This document shows, piece by piece, positions 10,501-21,200 of a stretch of 64,000 nucleotides of DNA. The translations under genes and the position numbers were made by a program. Below the pieces are notes generated by a model that searched no databases, was not told the DNA's origin, and saw nothing but the letters and a program-made list of their open reading frames with translations. Origin of the DNA: a virus; IMG/VR virus record IMGVR_UViG_3300042890_005336, positions 19,174 through 83,173 of that record; one strand, given 5' to 3'. How positions within the stretch are numbered: the first letter of the stretch is position 1; the number at the start of each line of letters is the position of its first letter.

Positions 10501-12443
10501 TTTGCAGAAGGTATACTGACATTGCTATTGCCATTACTTATACTACTCGTACTAATAGTTGTCCAACTTAAATTTCCACTACCATTAGTACTTAATACTT
10601 GACCATTGCTTCCACCTGTAATAATGACATTACCATTAGATCCTAAGTTTGATATTCCTGCAACATTTAATGCTGTAGCAGCATTTACTGTATTAGCTGA
10701 TATAACATTAGCACCCGTAAGGTTTCCACCTGTACCTGCACCTGCAACAAATTGATTTGCAGTTAATGACCCTGAAACATTTGCGTTACCATTGACAACT
10801 AATCCTGTACCTGTTACCACAACTACGTTGGCATTACCTTCTGCGCTAATATTAACGTTCCCATTAGCAGCAGGTATAGATACATTACTATTGCCATTAC
10901 TGATACTTGATGAACTAATTGATACCCAACTTAAATTTCCACTTCCATTTGTGCTTAATACCTGACCATTACTCCCACCTGTAATAATAACGTTACCATT
11001 AGCACCAAGGTTTGATACACCTGATACATTTAAATTTACCGATACATTTACATTGTTTGCTGTAGCTGTATTACCAAGTTGAGCATTACCTGATCGTATA
11101 TTTGCTAATTGTGTAAAAGTAACAACTTCGCTAGAAATAGATACGTTAGAACCAAAAGCAAATTCAGCATTGCTTACGTCCCAACCCATAAATGCAATTT
11201 TTGCAGCAGTATCATAATAATTTAATGCTGTACCAACGTCTTTACCACTATTTGCATTAGGTGCAGCACCGTTAGGTCCTGTCTGAAGTTGAATGATTGG
11301 GTCTTGTACTGATAAATCAGTTACATTAACGTATATTAAATTACCATTTACAGTAAGATTACCACTAATTATAGCGTTACCACTTACACCTAAATTACCT
11401 GTTGTATTAAGTGAACTACTAAAATTGCCTGTTCCTGTGACATTGACTCCTGTACCCGAAACGACTATTACGTTAGAATTTCCTGATACATTAAAAGTTA
11501 CATCACCATTTGCTGCAGGTATTGATACATTACTATTGCCATTACTAATACTACTTGTACTTACCGTAGTCCAACTTAAATTACCACTGCCGTTTGTTGT
11601 TAAAAATTGACCATCACTACCGCCTGTAATAATTACATTACCGTTTGAGCCAAGATTTGATATACCTGCTACGTTTAACGTAGTTGCAACATTTACAGTG
11701 TTTGCACTGATTACGTTGGCACCTGATAAATTACCACCTGTACCCGCACCTGCTACAAACTCGTTTGCAGTAAGAGAACCCGTAACATTTGCATTACCAT
11801 TAACTCTTAAACCTGTACCCGTTACAATTGCTACGTTAGCATTACCTGCTACACTAAAATTAATATTTCCATTTGCAGACGGTATAGCAATATTACTGTT
11901 ACCATTACTTAAATACTTGACATCAGCATCAAATCGAATATATTTGTATAATTGAGAAGGTGGATTAGGTGTGTTGCTTGTGGTAATAACAAGATTATTA
12001 CCTGCAATAAATTGAACAGTATCTTCAGCTTGTGCTACTAAATTTGGTTGTCCATCAACAACCCAAGTCTTAAAAGTACTACCTAAAGAAACTAGAACAT
12101 TACCATTGCCTACGTTAGATACACTAAAACCTGAGTCTTTATCAAAAAGAATGCCCGAAACATTTGATGTACTATTAGTTATATTACCTGCATTAGCATT
12201 ACTTTCATATACAGATAAAGTTGCAGCAGGTGCTGTCCATGTTAGATTACCATTACCATCAGTTTTTAATATGTAATTAGCAGTGCCGCCTGTTATGATG
12301 ACATTACCAACATTACCCAAATTAGCTTGGTTACTTACAACTATTTTACTAGTGTTAATGTCTCCATTAGCTTCTATTACATTTGATATCGGATCTGTAC
12401 CTACAGAGAACCCGCTTATTGAATTAAATGGTCTTATTGGCAT
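7590..12443 (-). CDS. Giant repetitive tail-fibre/adhesin, 1617 residues
   Basis: Paralogue of the neighbouring 1495-residue fibre, with nine close copies and one divergent copy of the NVIITGGSNGQVLSTNGSG core. The N-terminus MPIRPFNSISGFSVG matches that of the 746-residue protein (MALKPFNSVAGFSVG), which suggests a shared virion-docking segment. Two DP(L/I)I modules interrupt the repeats (about 8650-8915 and 11110-11330). The last ~100 residues, from about GRSNVAVTTNTTIDQF, are a non-repeat domain resembling the C-termini of the 1138- and 2279-residue fibres, the likely receptor-binding end. A late box ACTAAATA lies about 22 bp before the ATG. The fibre role is inferred from architecture. 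Confidence 0.8.
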   Translation of the reverse strand: MPIRPFNSISGFSVGTDPISNVIEANGDINTSKIVVSNQANLGNVGNVIITGGTANYILKTDGNGNLTWTAPAATLSVYESNANAGNITNSTSNVSGILFDKDSGFSVSNVGNGNVLVSLGSTFKTWVVDGQPNLVAQAEDTVQFIAGNNLVITTSNTPNPPSQLYKYIRFDADVKYLSNGNSNIAIPSANGNINFSVAGNANVAIVTGTGLRVNGNANVTGSLTANEFVAGAGTGGNLSGANVISANTVNVATTLNVAGISNLGSNGNVIITGGSDGQFLTTNGSGNLSWTTVSTSSISNGNSNVSIPAANGDVTFNVSGNSNVIVVSGTGVNVTGTGNFSSSLNTTGNLGVSGNAIISGNLTVNGNLIYVNVTDLSVQDPIIQLQTGPNGAAPNANSGKDVGTALNYYDTAAKIAFMGWDVSNAEFAFGSNVSISSEVVTFTQLANIRSGNAQLGNTATANNVNVSVNLNVSGVSNLGANGNVIITGGSNGQVLSTNGSGNLSWVSISSSSISNGNSNVSIPAANGNVNISAEGNANVVVVTGTGLVVNGNANVSGSLTANQFVAGAGTGGNLTGANVISANTVNAATALNVAGISNLGSNGNVIITGGSNGQVLSTNGSGNLSWTTISTSSISNGNSNVSIPSANGNVNISAIGNANVVVITGTGINVAGSGNFTGNVTVGNLITGNGNGGEITGANLISSNTVNVATSFNVTGVSNLGPVGNVIITGGSNGQVLTTNGSGNLSWVSISSSSISNGNSNVSIPAANGNVNISSAGNANVVVVTGNGVNVTGTLNATSIVTGGGSGGNITGVNVLSANTVNAAVALNVAGVSNLGSNGNVIITGGSSGQFLSTNGSGNLSWSSINTSSISNGNSNVSIPTANGNVNVSAEGNANVLVVTGVGANIVGNLNINGNVIANLVSGTLTTAAQPNITSIGTLSGLVIAGVTNLGPNSNVLITGGSNGQVLTTNGSGNLSWSTISTSSISNGNSNVSIPAANGNVNISSAGNANVVVVTGTGVNVSGTLTASTIVAGGGTGGNVSGVNVLSANTVNAATALNVTGVSNLGAVGNVIITGGSNGQVLSTNGSGNLSWVSVSTSSISNGNSNVSIPAANGDVNISSAGNANVVVVTGTGVNVTGNISTTSQVTAGNGLQVTTGALSVLNGNLNVTGNLNVTGNVNYSNVTDLVVGDPLIYVGANNTGDLYDLGIVASYNQGGYVHTGIARNAANDTWTFFDGVVAEPTTTIDWANATYPSVKVGNLIATGTGNFSGNITSLNANLGNLVTANNITIAGVSNLGAVGNVIITGGSNGQVLSTNGSGNLSWVSISSSSISNGNSNVSIPAANGNVNISSAGNANVVVVTGNGVNVTGSLTANQFVAGAGTGGNLTGANVISANTVNASIGLNVAGVSNLGAVGNVIITGGSNGQVLSTNGSGNLSWVSFSSSSISNGNSNVSIPAANGNVNISSAGNANVVVVSGTGVNVTGVLNATSIVTGGGSGGNITGVNILGANSFSAGRSNVAVTTNTTIDQFNPVTYRSAKYIISASGDDGYQSVETLLVHDGTNSFVTIYGSVCSNSSSDIVDLTSNVNGTTGNVTLYATSSSANAKVQVVATYLSP

Positions 12444-12464
12444 CTAAATTTACTCTTATTATAA

Positions 12465-12472
12465 TATTTAGT
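12465..12472 (-). promoter_or_regulatory. Late promoter box ACTAAATA
   Basis: ACTAAATA on the minus strand, 22 bp before the ATG at 12443 and just after the previous fibre gene ends. It has the CTAAATA form recalled for late promoters of marine T4-like phages. An AAGAG stretch lies between the box and the ATG. Confidence 0.55.
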
Positions 12473-12484
12473 CCTACAAATCTC

Positions 12485-15400
12485 TTATACCAAACGGTAC
12501 TGTGTTGTCCAAGTAGTAGAATTACTACTTGCAGGAGTTACTTGTAAGGCTATATTAGATCCCGATATATTCACCGCTAATAATCCTGTTGTACCACCTA
12601 TTCCAACACTACCAAATGTGGCATAATCAACTGTAGTACCATCTGTAACCGCTTGTACGGTAGCAACACTGTACTTTGAACCTACAGAATCTACTCCACG
12701 TACTAAAAATTGTACGCCAACAAAACCACTTACAGGGAATTGAGCAATTGTTTGATTAGCTGAAGTTGCCGTAGTTACCGTATTACCCCAAGTGACCAAT
12801 GTAGTACCCATTTCTAGATTACTTGAAACTAGTTTTGTGTTAGCTACGACATTGTCGCCCGTTATAGTTGTTGATGCTCCTATAGTTCCTGATACAACTA
12901 AACCTGATTGAGTAAATGTCGCAACATTTGCAGTACCTGTTACACTCACTGTAACGTTACTATTAGCAAGAACAACTACATTAGAGTTACCATTTTGTAT
13001 TTGGTAAGTATCAATGGTTGTCCAACTTAAATTACCACTGCCGTTTGTTGTTAATACTTGTCCATTACTTCCTGCGTTGGCAGGTAAGTTTAATGTATAA
13101 TTTGCTGTGGCACCTGACCCTGTCAGTGTGGCTGTATATACACCGTTTAAGAAATTAAACTTCGTGCCCGTTACTTCATTAGTAAGAATATTTCCACTAC
13201 TTGCATTGACAACTGTTCCTGTACCTGCTAAAATTATATTGTTAGCATTAACATTTTTTGTAACATTGGCATTACCTGTTACAGTAAGCTCACCACCTGT
13301 AGATAAATTACCACCACTGATATTACCCGATGCAAGAATCGCTACTGTTTCAATATTCCCAATATTTGCATTACCAAGTATATTGGCTGAACTTATATTA
13401 GCAATTGCTTTGTTTGAAAAATCAGTAATCCCTGTACCTTGTGGTGCAATGATAATATTAGCGTTTGCCCCTAATACACCAATTGTTAAATCACTTCCTG
13501 TTCTAGCACTATATCCGTCTGCTAAAACGGTACTTGCAACGATAAGATTACTTAATACACCAAGTGATGTAACATTTGGTTGAGCATTAGTAGTCAATGT
13601 ACCTGTTACAAAATTTGCTGTAACTAAATTGCCACCTGCTACATTACCTGCGCTTAAATTACCCGTAAAGTTAGCTGTGTTACCACTAAGTGCTAAATTT
13701 ACTGTTACATTATTGCTTGTTACATTAGATGATACTTCAACTAAATTAGCCGTTACTTTACTATTTGCGTTAATATTATTAGCTAAAACATTACCTGTAA
13801 CAGATAAACTTGTACCTGTAGCATTATCTATATTTGGAGATGTAAGTTGTGCGCTTGACTTTACTACAACATTACCACTTACTATAGCCGTAGTAACGTT
13901 ATCAACATTTACAGAAAATACTGTACCTGTTAAGGTTAAACCTGCTCCCGCTTGATATGTTCCTGCTCCACTAAATTGTACCCATGTTATAGGATCTGTA
14001 CCAACAACAGTAACAGGATCAGTCATTACCCATCCTGTATCATTGTATATGTTACCTTGTTGAACAAAAGTAAAATCACCACCTAACATTTCTGTAGGTG
14101 TATCAAAATCAAGTGCTCGTACAATGGTAGATGCATTTGCCCATGTGTAAATACCATTATGTGCTGAGTTAGCCTCATTTTTAACAAGGATACGTGTTCC
14201 TACTGTTTGAACATTCACCGTATCAATTAAATTAAACGCACCTGTTGTTACAAGATTTGCTCCAACACCACTTGCACCGTTATTATAGGTTATTGTTCCA
14301 CCTGTAATATTTGCCAAAGTATCAGGGGTTGCTGCTTGAGCGGGAGCATGAACGTGCAAACCTTGTGCAACATCATCAACGTATTGTTTTGTAGCTGCAT
14401 CTGAAGCTGCGTTAGGTGTAGCTACAGAGGTAATTCTAAAATTAGCTACATCAACCGTACCATTACCAAATGGTTTTAATTCAATGAAACTATTACCTGT
14501 TTGTTCAGATAATAATTGTAAGTTTGCACTTAAAGCTGTTACGGAGTTACTTTTTACAGCACCAAATATACCATTACCATTGGCATAAACATTACCTACT
14601 ACGTTGGCACCTATACCTGATACAACAACCACGTTGGCATTGCCTGATGCACTTAAATTAATATTTCCATCTGCAGTAGGTATCGATACATTACTATTAC
14701 CATTGCTAATACTCGATGAACTAATTGATACCCAACTTAAATTACCGCTACCATTTGTGCTTAATACTTGACCATTACTGCCACCTGTTATGATTACATT
14801 ACCAACAGGTCCTAAATTAGATACCCCCGTTGCAATTAAACCTGTTGTGCCAATATTACCTACATTTGCATTACCTGATACATTTAACGTACCTGTGACG
14901 TTTACACCTGTACCTGACACCTCAACAATGTTTGCATTGCCCGCTGCGCTAATAGTAATATTACCATTTGCCGTGGGTATTGAAACATTACTATTACCGT
15001 TACTAATATTACTAATATTTGATGAACTAACAGATACCCAACTTAAACCACCACTTCCATTGGTGCTTAATACTTGCCCATTGCTACCACCAAGAATGGT
15101 AACATTAGCCACATTACCTAAATTAGCAGAATTTGCTATAGTAATAGCACTGAAGTTAGCTGTATTACCTGCTAATTCTAAATTTACTGTAGCATTGCCA
15201 ACTGTAATACCACTACCATAAAAATTAGTACCTGTAAAAGATGCGGTAGTTGTTACTTGTCCTGTACCATTTGGAGCAAATATTAAATTGGCATTTGTTA
15301 AAGTAGTTGAAATAGTGGTGTTTGATATATCTAAATTACCAAGCTGTGTATTAGCAGGTAAATTTTGTACACCAATAATACCAATATAACGGTAACCTAC

Positions 15401-15901
15401 TGCATATAATACTTTACCTGATGTTAGAGCAGCAGGTATCGTTTCACCAATAAAGTTTAATACGCCTGATTGATAGTTATAGTAAAACTCACCTGTACCA
15501 CCGCTACCTGCAGCAAATATTTGTGTACCTGTTGACGTTGGATTAGCCGCCCCAGGATTATCCACATAAATCTTTATAGCATAAGTTGCACCAAATTCTT
15601 GTGGAATCCAATAAGTTAAGTTTGTTTTCCAAGTTGGATAAATTCCACCTACAGGTACTGTAGTATTATCTGCAACCATTTGTACAGCACTAGCACCTGT
15701 GTAAGCTTGAACAACATTGGGGACTGCTGCAGCAGTAGCAGGTATCTGACTTGACTGAACCCATTGAGTATCGCCACGTATTAATAGTGGGCTAGGAATT
15801 GATTCGTTACTAGGACTTTTATTATTAGCCGTATCGGTTTTTGTAACACCGAAGGCTTGTTTATATAGTAAGTCAACTTGTTGTGCTATAGATACTGACA
15901 T
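12485..15901 (-). CDS. Tail-fibre protein, 1138 residues, with conserved N-terminal virion domain
   Basis: The first ~175 residues are not repetitive. They begin MSVSIAQQVDLLYKQAFGVTK and contain PSPLLIRGDTQW and GGIYPTWKTNLTYWIP; from memory this head recurs in structural proteins of aquatic T4-like phages. Then come three GSNGQVL(S/T)TNGSG cassettes and, mid-protein, a fibre segment with DAATKQYVDD (a common phage fibre motif) and HNGIYTW. The C-terminal ~110 residues, from about GTTLVTWGNTV, resemble the tip of the 1617-residue fibre. The ATG is 2 nt after the stop of the 746-residue gene (TAA-TT-ATG), so translation is probably coupled. The ordered head and tail argue for a structural fibre. 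Confidence 0.8.
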   Translation of the reverse strand: MSVSIAQQVDLLYKQAFGVTKTDTANNKSPSNESIPSPLLIRGDTQWVQSSQIPATAAAVPNVVQAYTGASAVQMVADNTTVPVGGIYPTWKTNLTYWIPQEFGATYAIKIYVDNPGAANPTSTGTQIFAAGSGGTGEFYYNYQSGVLNFIGETIPAALTSGKVLYAVGYRYIGIIGVQNLPANTQLGNLDISNTTISTTLTNANLIFAPNGTGQVTTTASFTGTNFYGSGITVGNATVNLELAGNTANFSAITIANSANLGNVANVTILGGSNGQVLSTNGSGGLSWVSVSSSNISNISNGNSNVSIPTANGNITISAAGNANIVEVSGTGVNVTGTLNVSGNANVGNIGTTGLIATGVSNLGPVGNVIITGGSNGQVLSTNGSGNLSWVSISSSSISNGNSNVSIPTADGNINLSASGNANVVVVSGIGANVVGNVYANGNGIFGAVKSNSVTALSANLQLLSEQTGNSFIELKPFGNGTVDVANFRITSVATPNAASDAATKQYVDDVAQGLHVHAPAQAATPDTLANITGGTITYNNGASGVGANLVTTGAFNLIDTVNVQTVGTRILVKNEANSAHNGIYTWANASTIVRALDFDTPTEMLGGDFTFVQQGNIYNDTGWVMTDPVTVVGTDPITWVQFSGAGTYQAGAGLTLTGTVFSVNVDNVTTAIVSGNVVVKSSAQLTSPNIDNATGTSLSVTGNVLANNINANSKVTANLVEVSSNVTSNNVTVNLALSGNTANFTGNLSAGNVAGGNLVTANFVTGTLTTNAQPNVTSLGVLSNLIVASTVLADGYSARTGSDLTIGVLGANANIIIAPQGTGITDFSNKAIANISSANILGNANIGNIETVAILASGNISGGNLSTGGELTVTGNANVTKNVNANNIILAGTGTVVNASSGNILTNEVTGTKFNFLNGVYTATLTGSGATANYTLNLPANAGSNGQVLTTNGSGNLSWTTIDTYQIQNGNSNVVVLANSNVTVSVTGTANVATFTQSGLVVSGTIGASTTITGDNVVANTKLVSSNLEMGTTLVTWGNTVTTATSANQTIAQFPVSGFVGVQFLVRGVDSVGSKYSVATVQAVTDGTTVDYATFGSVGIGGTTGLLAVNISGSNIALQVTPASSNSTTWTTQYRLV

Positions 15902-15903
15902 AA

Positions 15904-18144
15904 TTAGTTACTCGCTGGTTGTAATGATAAAGCTGTGATTGACTGCCCCGAAGTCAATTTAATTCGAACATAAATCTCGTTGGTAGCAGTGCTTGAACTA
16001 CTAACCGTTCCAAATGTTGCCGTAATTGATCTAGCCACTTGTGCTGAGTTTAATGGAGCAACTGTACCTAAAGCACAACCATTACTACCATTACCACCTG
16101 CACCTGTGTTTGCACCTGGGACACCTGCGCCACCATACGCTACACTCATATCAAGCCAACCATTTAATGTTGAGGTACTGTCGATGGTGCTACCTGGTAG
16201 GGCTACCCATAATCCTGCAAGCGTACCTGTCCAACGTACATCAAACTTTGAAACAGATGTTCTTACAAATTTAAAGGTAAAATATTGTGAACCACTTCTA
16301 CCTGCACTTAAATCAGGACCAACAGGTAAATAACCTGTTGAATAATTTGTTTGATCATGCTTAAGAATCGCAGCTACAATTGTCGCATCATATGTTTGTA
16401 ATGTAGAACTTTGACTATTAAAAGCAGCAGCACTTGCTGTATAGGCAGGAGTATCCGTTGAGCCAGGATTTATTATCCTAAACGCCAACCCACTTCCACT
16501 ACCAATTGTTCCACCAATTACAACGTTAGCTTCTTCCATCGTAGAAGCTGTACCCGTTTTATATAAAACATTCGCACTAGGACTAAACGAACCTGTGCCT
16601 GTTAAATAACTGTTCAAAACAGATATTGATGGTGAACCTGTACTTGCACCAAAACCTGATATAATATTTGAAGTGGTTGTTGTTGACAATGTGCCACTAG
16701 ATACATATAAGTTTCTTGCTAATGGCGTAGTGACACCCGCTGTTGCATAAGTTAAAGTAACAGGAGCACTAAATGCTCCACCTGCTGTGCCTGTAATAAA
16801 ACTATCACTAGTTGGGTACATATCACCACTTAAACGGTTTACTTCAAAAGCAAGCGTAAATTGATTTGAATTATTGTAATGAGCAACTGTACTAGAATAT
16901 GTGTACGATGGAGACCCAGGCGCTGTAATCGACACATTTGACACCACAGGCTGTCCAGGCGAACTTGCATCATAATACCAATATGGTTGATTAGTATTTG
17001 AAGTTGCACTTTGTCCAATCTTTACTTCATTCCAACCCTCTGTTACAGTACCTGCAGCATATGATGTAAATACTGACCAAAAACCTGCTGCAATATTTGC
17101 GTTAACATTTCGATAATCAAAGTTATTTGTAATTACTAGGTTACTATATGTTCCGTTACCATTTAAGCTATTAGTTAATGTTCTATTACCTGCATCTGAA
17201 CCATTCAAATATACGGTTACGGTTCCTTGATTACCTGGTCCCACATTTGCAACAGTGTTAGTAGCATAAGAAGATGATCGACGTACTGTAGTAACTGTTG
17301 TACCACCTGCTACATTTTTGTTTGCACTTGGGGTGTTGTCTGTTTGCGTGAAGTTTGCCATACGATATGATGACAATGAGTTTACTGATAGGGTGGTAGC
17401 ACCTGGAAAATTTGTTGGTGCAGGAGGAACTAACTTGCCTAAAATATCATTTAATTGTGCTATTGCATTAGACACTGATGAGGAATTTGTTAATGTTATA
17501 GCATTACTAATCAAGTTTCCTGCTGTAGGATCACCCAATGCAATACCTGTTGCACCCCCTGCTGTGTTAGCTACAACTAATATACCTGTACCATCAGGTT
17601 CAATGGTAATATTTCCATTACTTGAAGAAACAATTGCTCCATTTAAATTTAAGTTACCTGTTAATCCTAATACACTAGTGGTTTGATCGAATGTAAAATT
17701 AGCACTAGCACCTAGTGTGTTTGAATTATTGTATTGAATTTGTGTATTTGAACCTGCAGGTGTTACATTTCCTGAAATATTTCCTGAAATGTTACCAATT
17801 ATTGTTCCACCTACTGTCAGATTTCCTGTAATGTTTGCCGCATTTGCAAGTACATTACCTATAACAGTTAAAACATTGTTGCTATTATCAAAAGTAAAAT
17901 TGGCACTTGCTGCAAAATTTCCATTACTGTTGAATTGAACGTAACCATTAGACCCTGAAGCTTCTTGTAAATCCCATGGAGCACCGTTAGCATAAAGTAA
18001 GTTGTTTGTTTTAACGTTACCTGCAGCAATATCACCTGTAAGTGTTACATTTCCTGTTGTTATATCGCCATTACCTAAAATGACGTTAGCAGGTACTTCT
18101 CCTACTGAGAAACCTGCTACAGAATTAAAAGGTTTTAGTGCCAT
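15904..18144 (-). CDS. Tail-fibre/adhesin protein, 746 residues
   Basis: The N-terminus MALKPFNSVAGFSVG matches that of the 1617-residue fibre. About 210 residues of fibre repeats follow, with NTQIQYNNSNTLGASANFTF phrases like those of the 2279-residue fibre. From about residue 230 the sequence turns non-repetitive and aromatic-richer (GNNFDYRNVNAN, PYWYYDASSPGQPVVSNVSI, SGSQYFTFKFVRTS), which suggests a large globular binding region. It ends with a beta-rich stretch finishing LSLQPASN. A late box GATAAATA lies 23 bp upstream and AGGAAA acts as Shine-Dalgarno. No enzymatic motif is visible. It probably presents a receptor- or glycan-binding head, but the family is not recognised. Confidence 0.75.
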   Translation of the reverse strand: MALKPFNSVAGFSVGEVPANVILGNGDITTGNVTLTGDIAAGNVKTNNLLYANGAPWDLQEASGSNGYVQFNSNGNFAASANFTFDNSNNVLTVIGNVLANAANITGNLTVGGTIIGNISGNISGNVTPAGSNTQIQYNNSNTLGASANFTFDQTTSVLGLTGNLNLNGAIVSSSNGNITIEPDGTGILVVANTAGGATGIALGDPTAGNLISNAITLTNSSSVSNAIAQLNDILGKLVPPAPTNFPGATTLSVNSLSSYRMANFTQTDNTPSANKNVAGGTTVTTVRRSSSYATNTVANVGPGNQGTVTVYLNGSDAGNRTLTNSLNGNGTYSNLVITNNFDYRNVNANIAAGFWSVFTSYAAGTVTEGWNEVKIGQSATSNTNQPYWYYDASSPGQPVVSNVSITAPGSPSYTYSSTVAHYNNSNQFTLAFEVNRLSGDMYPTSDSFITGTAGGAFSAPVTLTYATAGVTTPLARNLYVSSGTLSTTTTSNIISGFGASTGSPSISVLNSYLTGTGSFSPSANVLYKTGTASTMEEANVVIGGTIGSGSGLAFRIINPGSTDTPAYTASAAAFNSQSSTLQTYDATIVAAILKHDQTNYSTGYLPVGPDLSAGRSGSQYFTFKFVRTSVSKFDVRWTGTLAGLWVALPGSTIDSTSTLNGWLDMSVAYGGAGVPGANTGAGGNGSNGCALGTVAPLNSAQVARSITATFGTVSSSSTATNEIYVRIKLTSGQSITALSLQPASN

Positions 18145-18166
18145 GTTTGAAATTTCCTATCTAATT

Positions 18167-18174
18167 TATTTATC
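18167..18174 (-). promoter_or_regulatory. Late promoter box GATAAATA
   Basis: GATAAATA on the minus strand, 23 bp before the ATG at 18144, with the Shine-Dalgarno AGGAAA between the two. This is the standard leadered arrangement of a T4-type late gene. Confidence 0.6.
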
Positions 18175-18205
18175 TAAAGTCTATCCTCTAATCCCGCCAT
18201 AAAAC

Positions 18206-21200
18206 CTAAGCATAATACGATGTTATAAGCATTTTGTGGTTCATCGTATTTGAACTTTGTGGCGAAAAATTAAGTACAACTTGAGCATTTTGAGTCATAT
18301 TTGCGGCTTGGTAATCAACTGAAAAGTCGCCTGTATAACCATTAATTGCCAAGGTGCTTGTCTCGTTATAATTAACTGTATTACCTAATACAATCGCAGA
18401 TATTTTTGCTATATTTCTTATATTACCTGATGAATCATCACTGATAATTGTAAAATCTATACCTGCTAAGTTTGGCGTAGGTAGTGCAAACAATGTTTGG
18501 TTAGCAGTTGCACTAAATGTTGTAGCAAAATATACATTTGATGTGCTAAAATGGTACATTCCTGAACCAAGCATAAACATATTTGCTGACAAATTACCTG
18601 CTAAAGCAGCAGTATTACTTGTCTTATTAAATGTAAATGCAGCACTGCCACCAAATGACCCATTATCATTAAACTGTATTTGAGTGTTAGAGCCACCTGG
18701 GGTGCCGTTACCACCGCCGCCACCACCTGCTGCAGCCCATTGTAAGTTTCCTGTACCATCTGTTTGTAAGAAATATCCGTTAATACCACCTGTAATCTTT
18801 ACATTTGATACATTACCCAATGAAACATTTGCTGTATTTGCAAAATTTACATTACCAAATGTTCTTAAAGTACTAGTTAAACCTAAGCTTAAAAGCCCTG
18901 TCACTCCTAAATTATTTGCAGTAGTATTACCTGTAGCTGATAAGTTAGATGTACCAATGTTGGTTGTTACAGAAATATTTCCACTTGATAATAAGTTTGA
19001 TACAGTTAAGTCTGTCAATGTTCCTAGACTTGTAATATTTGGTTGAGCGTTTGCTGACACTGTAACTGCAACATTAGCTGTATTTGCTACGTTTGCATTA
19101 CCTGCGGTGTTAGCATAAGTAGAATTTGCTGCAAAACTTGTATTTCCTGCATAAGCAGCATAGTTAGCATTGGCAACAACACCTGTTACATTAGCACCTG
19201 CCACCGTTGCTGCTGAATTTGCCACATTTGAGAATGCTGCATAGTTTGCATTGGCTACAATACCTGTTACATTTGCTCCTGATACTGCATAAGCTGTTCC
19301 TGCAAAGTTTGAATAATTTGCATTAGCAACAGACCCACTTACGTTACCACCGCTTACACTATAAGCTGTTCCTGCGTAAGTAGCATAATTGGCATTGGCA
19401 ACTTCACCACTTACATTTGATCCACTTACACTATATGCGGTTCCTGAAAAAGTTGCATAGTTTGCATTTGCTACTTCACTTGTAACATTAGCACCGCTGA
19501 CAGAGTAAGCAACCCCTGCAAAAGCTGCATAGTTTGCATTAGCTACTGTACCAACAACATTTGCCCCTGAAACTGAGTTTGCATTAGCAGCTAATACTGC
19601 GAAATTAGCATTAGCTACAGTTCCTGTAACATTTGCACCATCAACTGAATAAGCTATTCCCGCAAATGATGCATAATTAGCATTGGCTACAATACCTACA
19701 ATATTAGACGCAGGTACTGAGTTTACATTACCTGCATATGCTGCAAAATTAGCATTGGCTACAGCACCAACAACATTAGCACCTGCTATAATATAAGCAA
19801 CATTGGCGAATGACGCATAATTAGCATTAGCCACATTACCTGTTACATTAGCTCCTGCAACACTATTTGCTGTATTAGCAACTGTTGCTACTGTAGCAGT
19901 ACCACTTAAATTACCGATGAACGTACTTGCACGAACATTGCCTAGTGAGTTAAAAGTTATAACATCGTTAGCATTTGTTACGTTACTACCGAAAGCAAAT
20001 TCTCCATTGCTATTATCCCAACCCATAAATGCATCAACAGGCTGTGTTGTATAATAATGCAATAACGTGCCACGATCTTTACCATCATTTGTGGTTAATG
20101 GAGCACCATTAGGTCCACCCCCTAAATTAATAATAGGATCTTGTACGTTTAAACTTGTAGTATTTGTATATACTAGATTTCCACCAACAACTAAGTTTCC
20201 TGTAATTAATCCATTACCACTGACATTAAGTCCTGTTAAGTTACCTAACGTTGTAATATTTGGTTGGTTTGATGATACAACAACATTGGCGAATGCTGCA
20301 TAATTAGCATTTGCAACAATACCTGTAACATTAGCACCCGCAACGCTTGTTGCATTACCTGCGTAGGATGCATAATTAGCATTTGCTACTTCACCTAATA
20401 CGTTAGCACCATTAATATGTTGTGTTTGGAACGATAATGCTGCAAAGTTAGCATTTGCCACAGTACCAATAACATTTGCAGCAGCAACAGAAACTGCATT
20501 ACCTGCAAATGCAGCAAAGTTTGCATTTGCTACCGTTCCTGTAACATTTGCTCCTGTAATATTGAATGCTGTACCTGCAAATGCAGCGTAGTTAGCATTT
20601 GCTACTGTGCCTGTAACATTAGCACCTGCTACTGTGTTAGCAGTATTTGCTGTGTTTGTAAAACTTGCATAATTGGCATTAGCTACAGTACCTGTTACGT
20701 TAGCACCTGCGACTGAGAATGCTGTACCTGCAAATGCGGCATAATTAGCATTTGCTACTGTCCCCGTGACGTTAGAACCTTGTATATTAGATAATCGGTT
20801 ACCTGATCCTTGGAAGAAGTTGGCAGTAGCTAAGTTTCCTAACGAAGCATTACCACTATAAAAGTTAGCATTAACATATAATAAGTTTGAATTGAATACG
20901 TTAGAATCAATATTACCATTGACAGTTAATGTATTAGAAATTGCATCATAAGTAAATCCACTGTCACCTGCAAAGTTTCCATTATTATTGAATTGTACTT
21001 GAGTGTTAGAGCCACCTGGGGTGCCTCCGCCACCATTACTTACTGCTGCCCATGTTAGGTTACCTAATCCGTCTGTACGTAAGAAAAATCCATTTGAACC
21101 ACCACCAATTCTTACACTAGAATTAGTACCTAGTGCAACATTAGTTGCATTAGTAAAATCAATGGCACCATAAGATATAATATTTGAGTTAGCATTAGCA

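Noticed and set aside
19130-20800. Regularly spaced repeats that might suggest a CRISPR array
   Set aside because: The repeats are in frame, degenerate along their whole length and inside one continuous coding region, with no repeat/spacer contrast.
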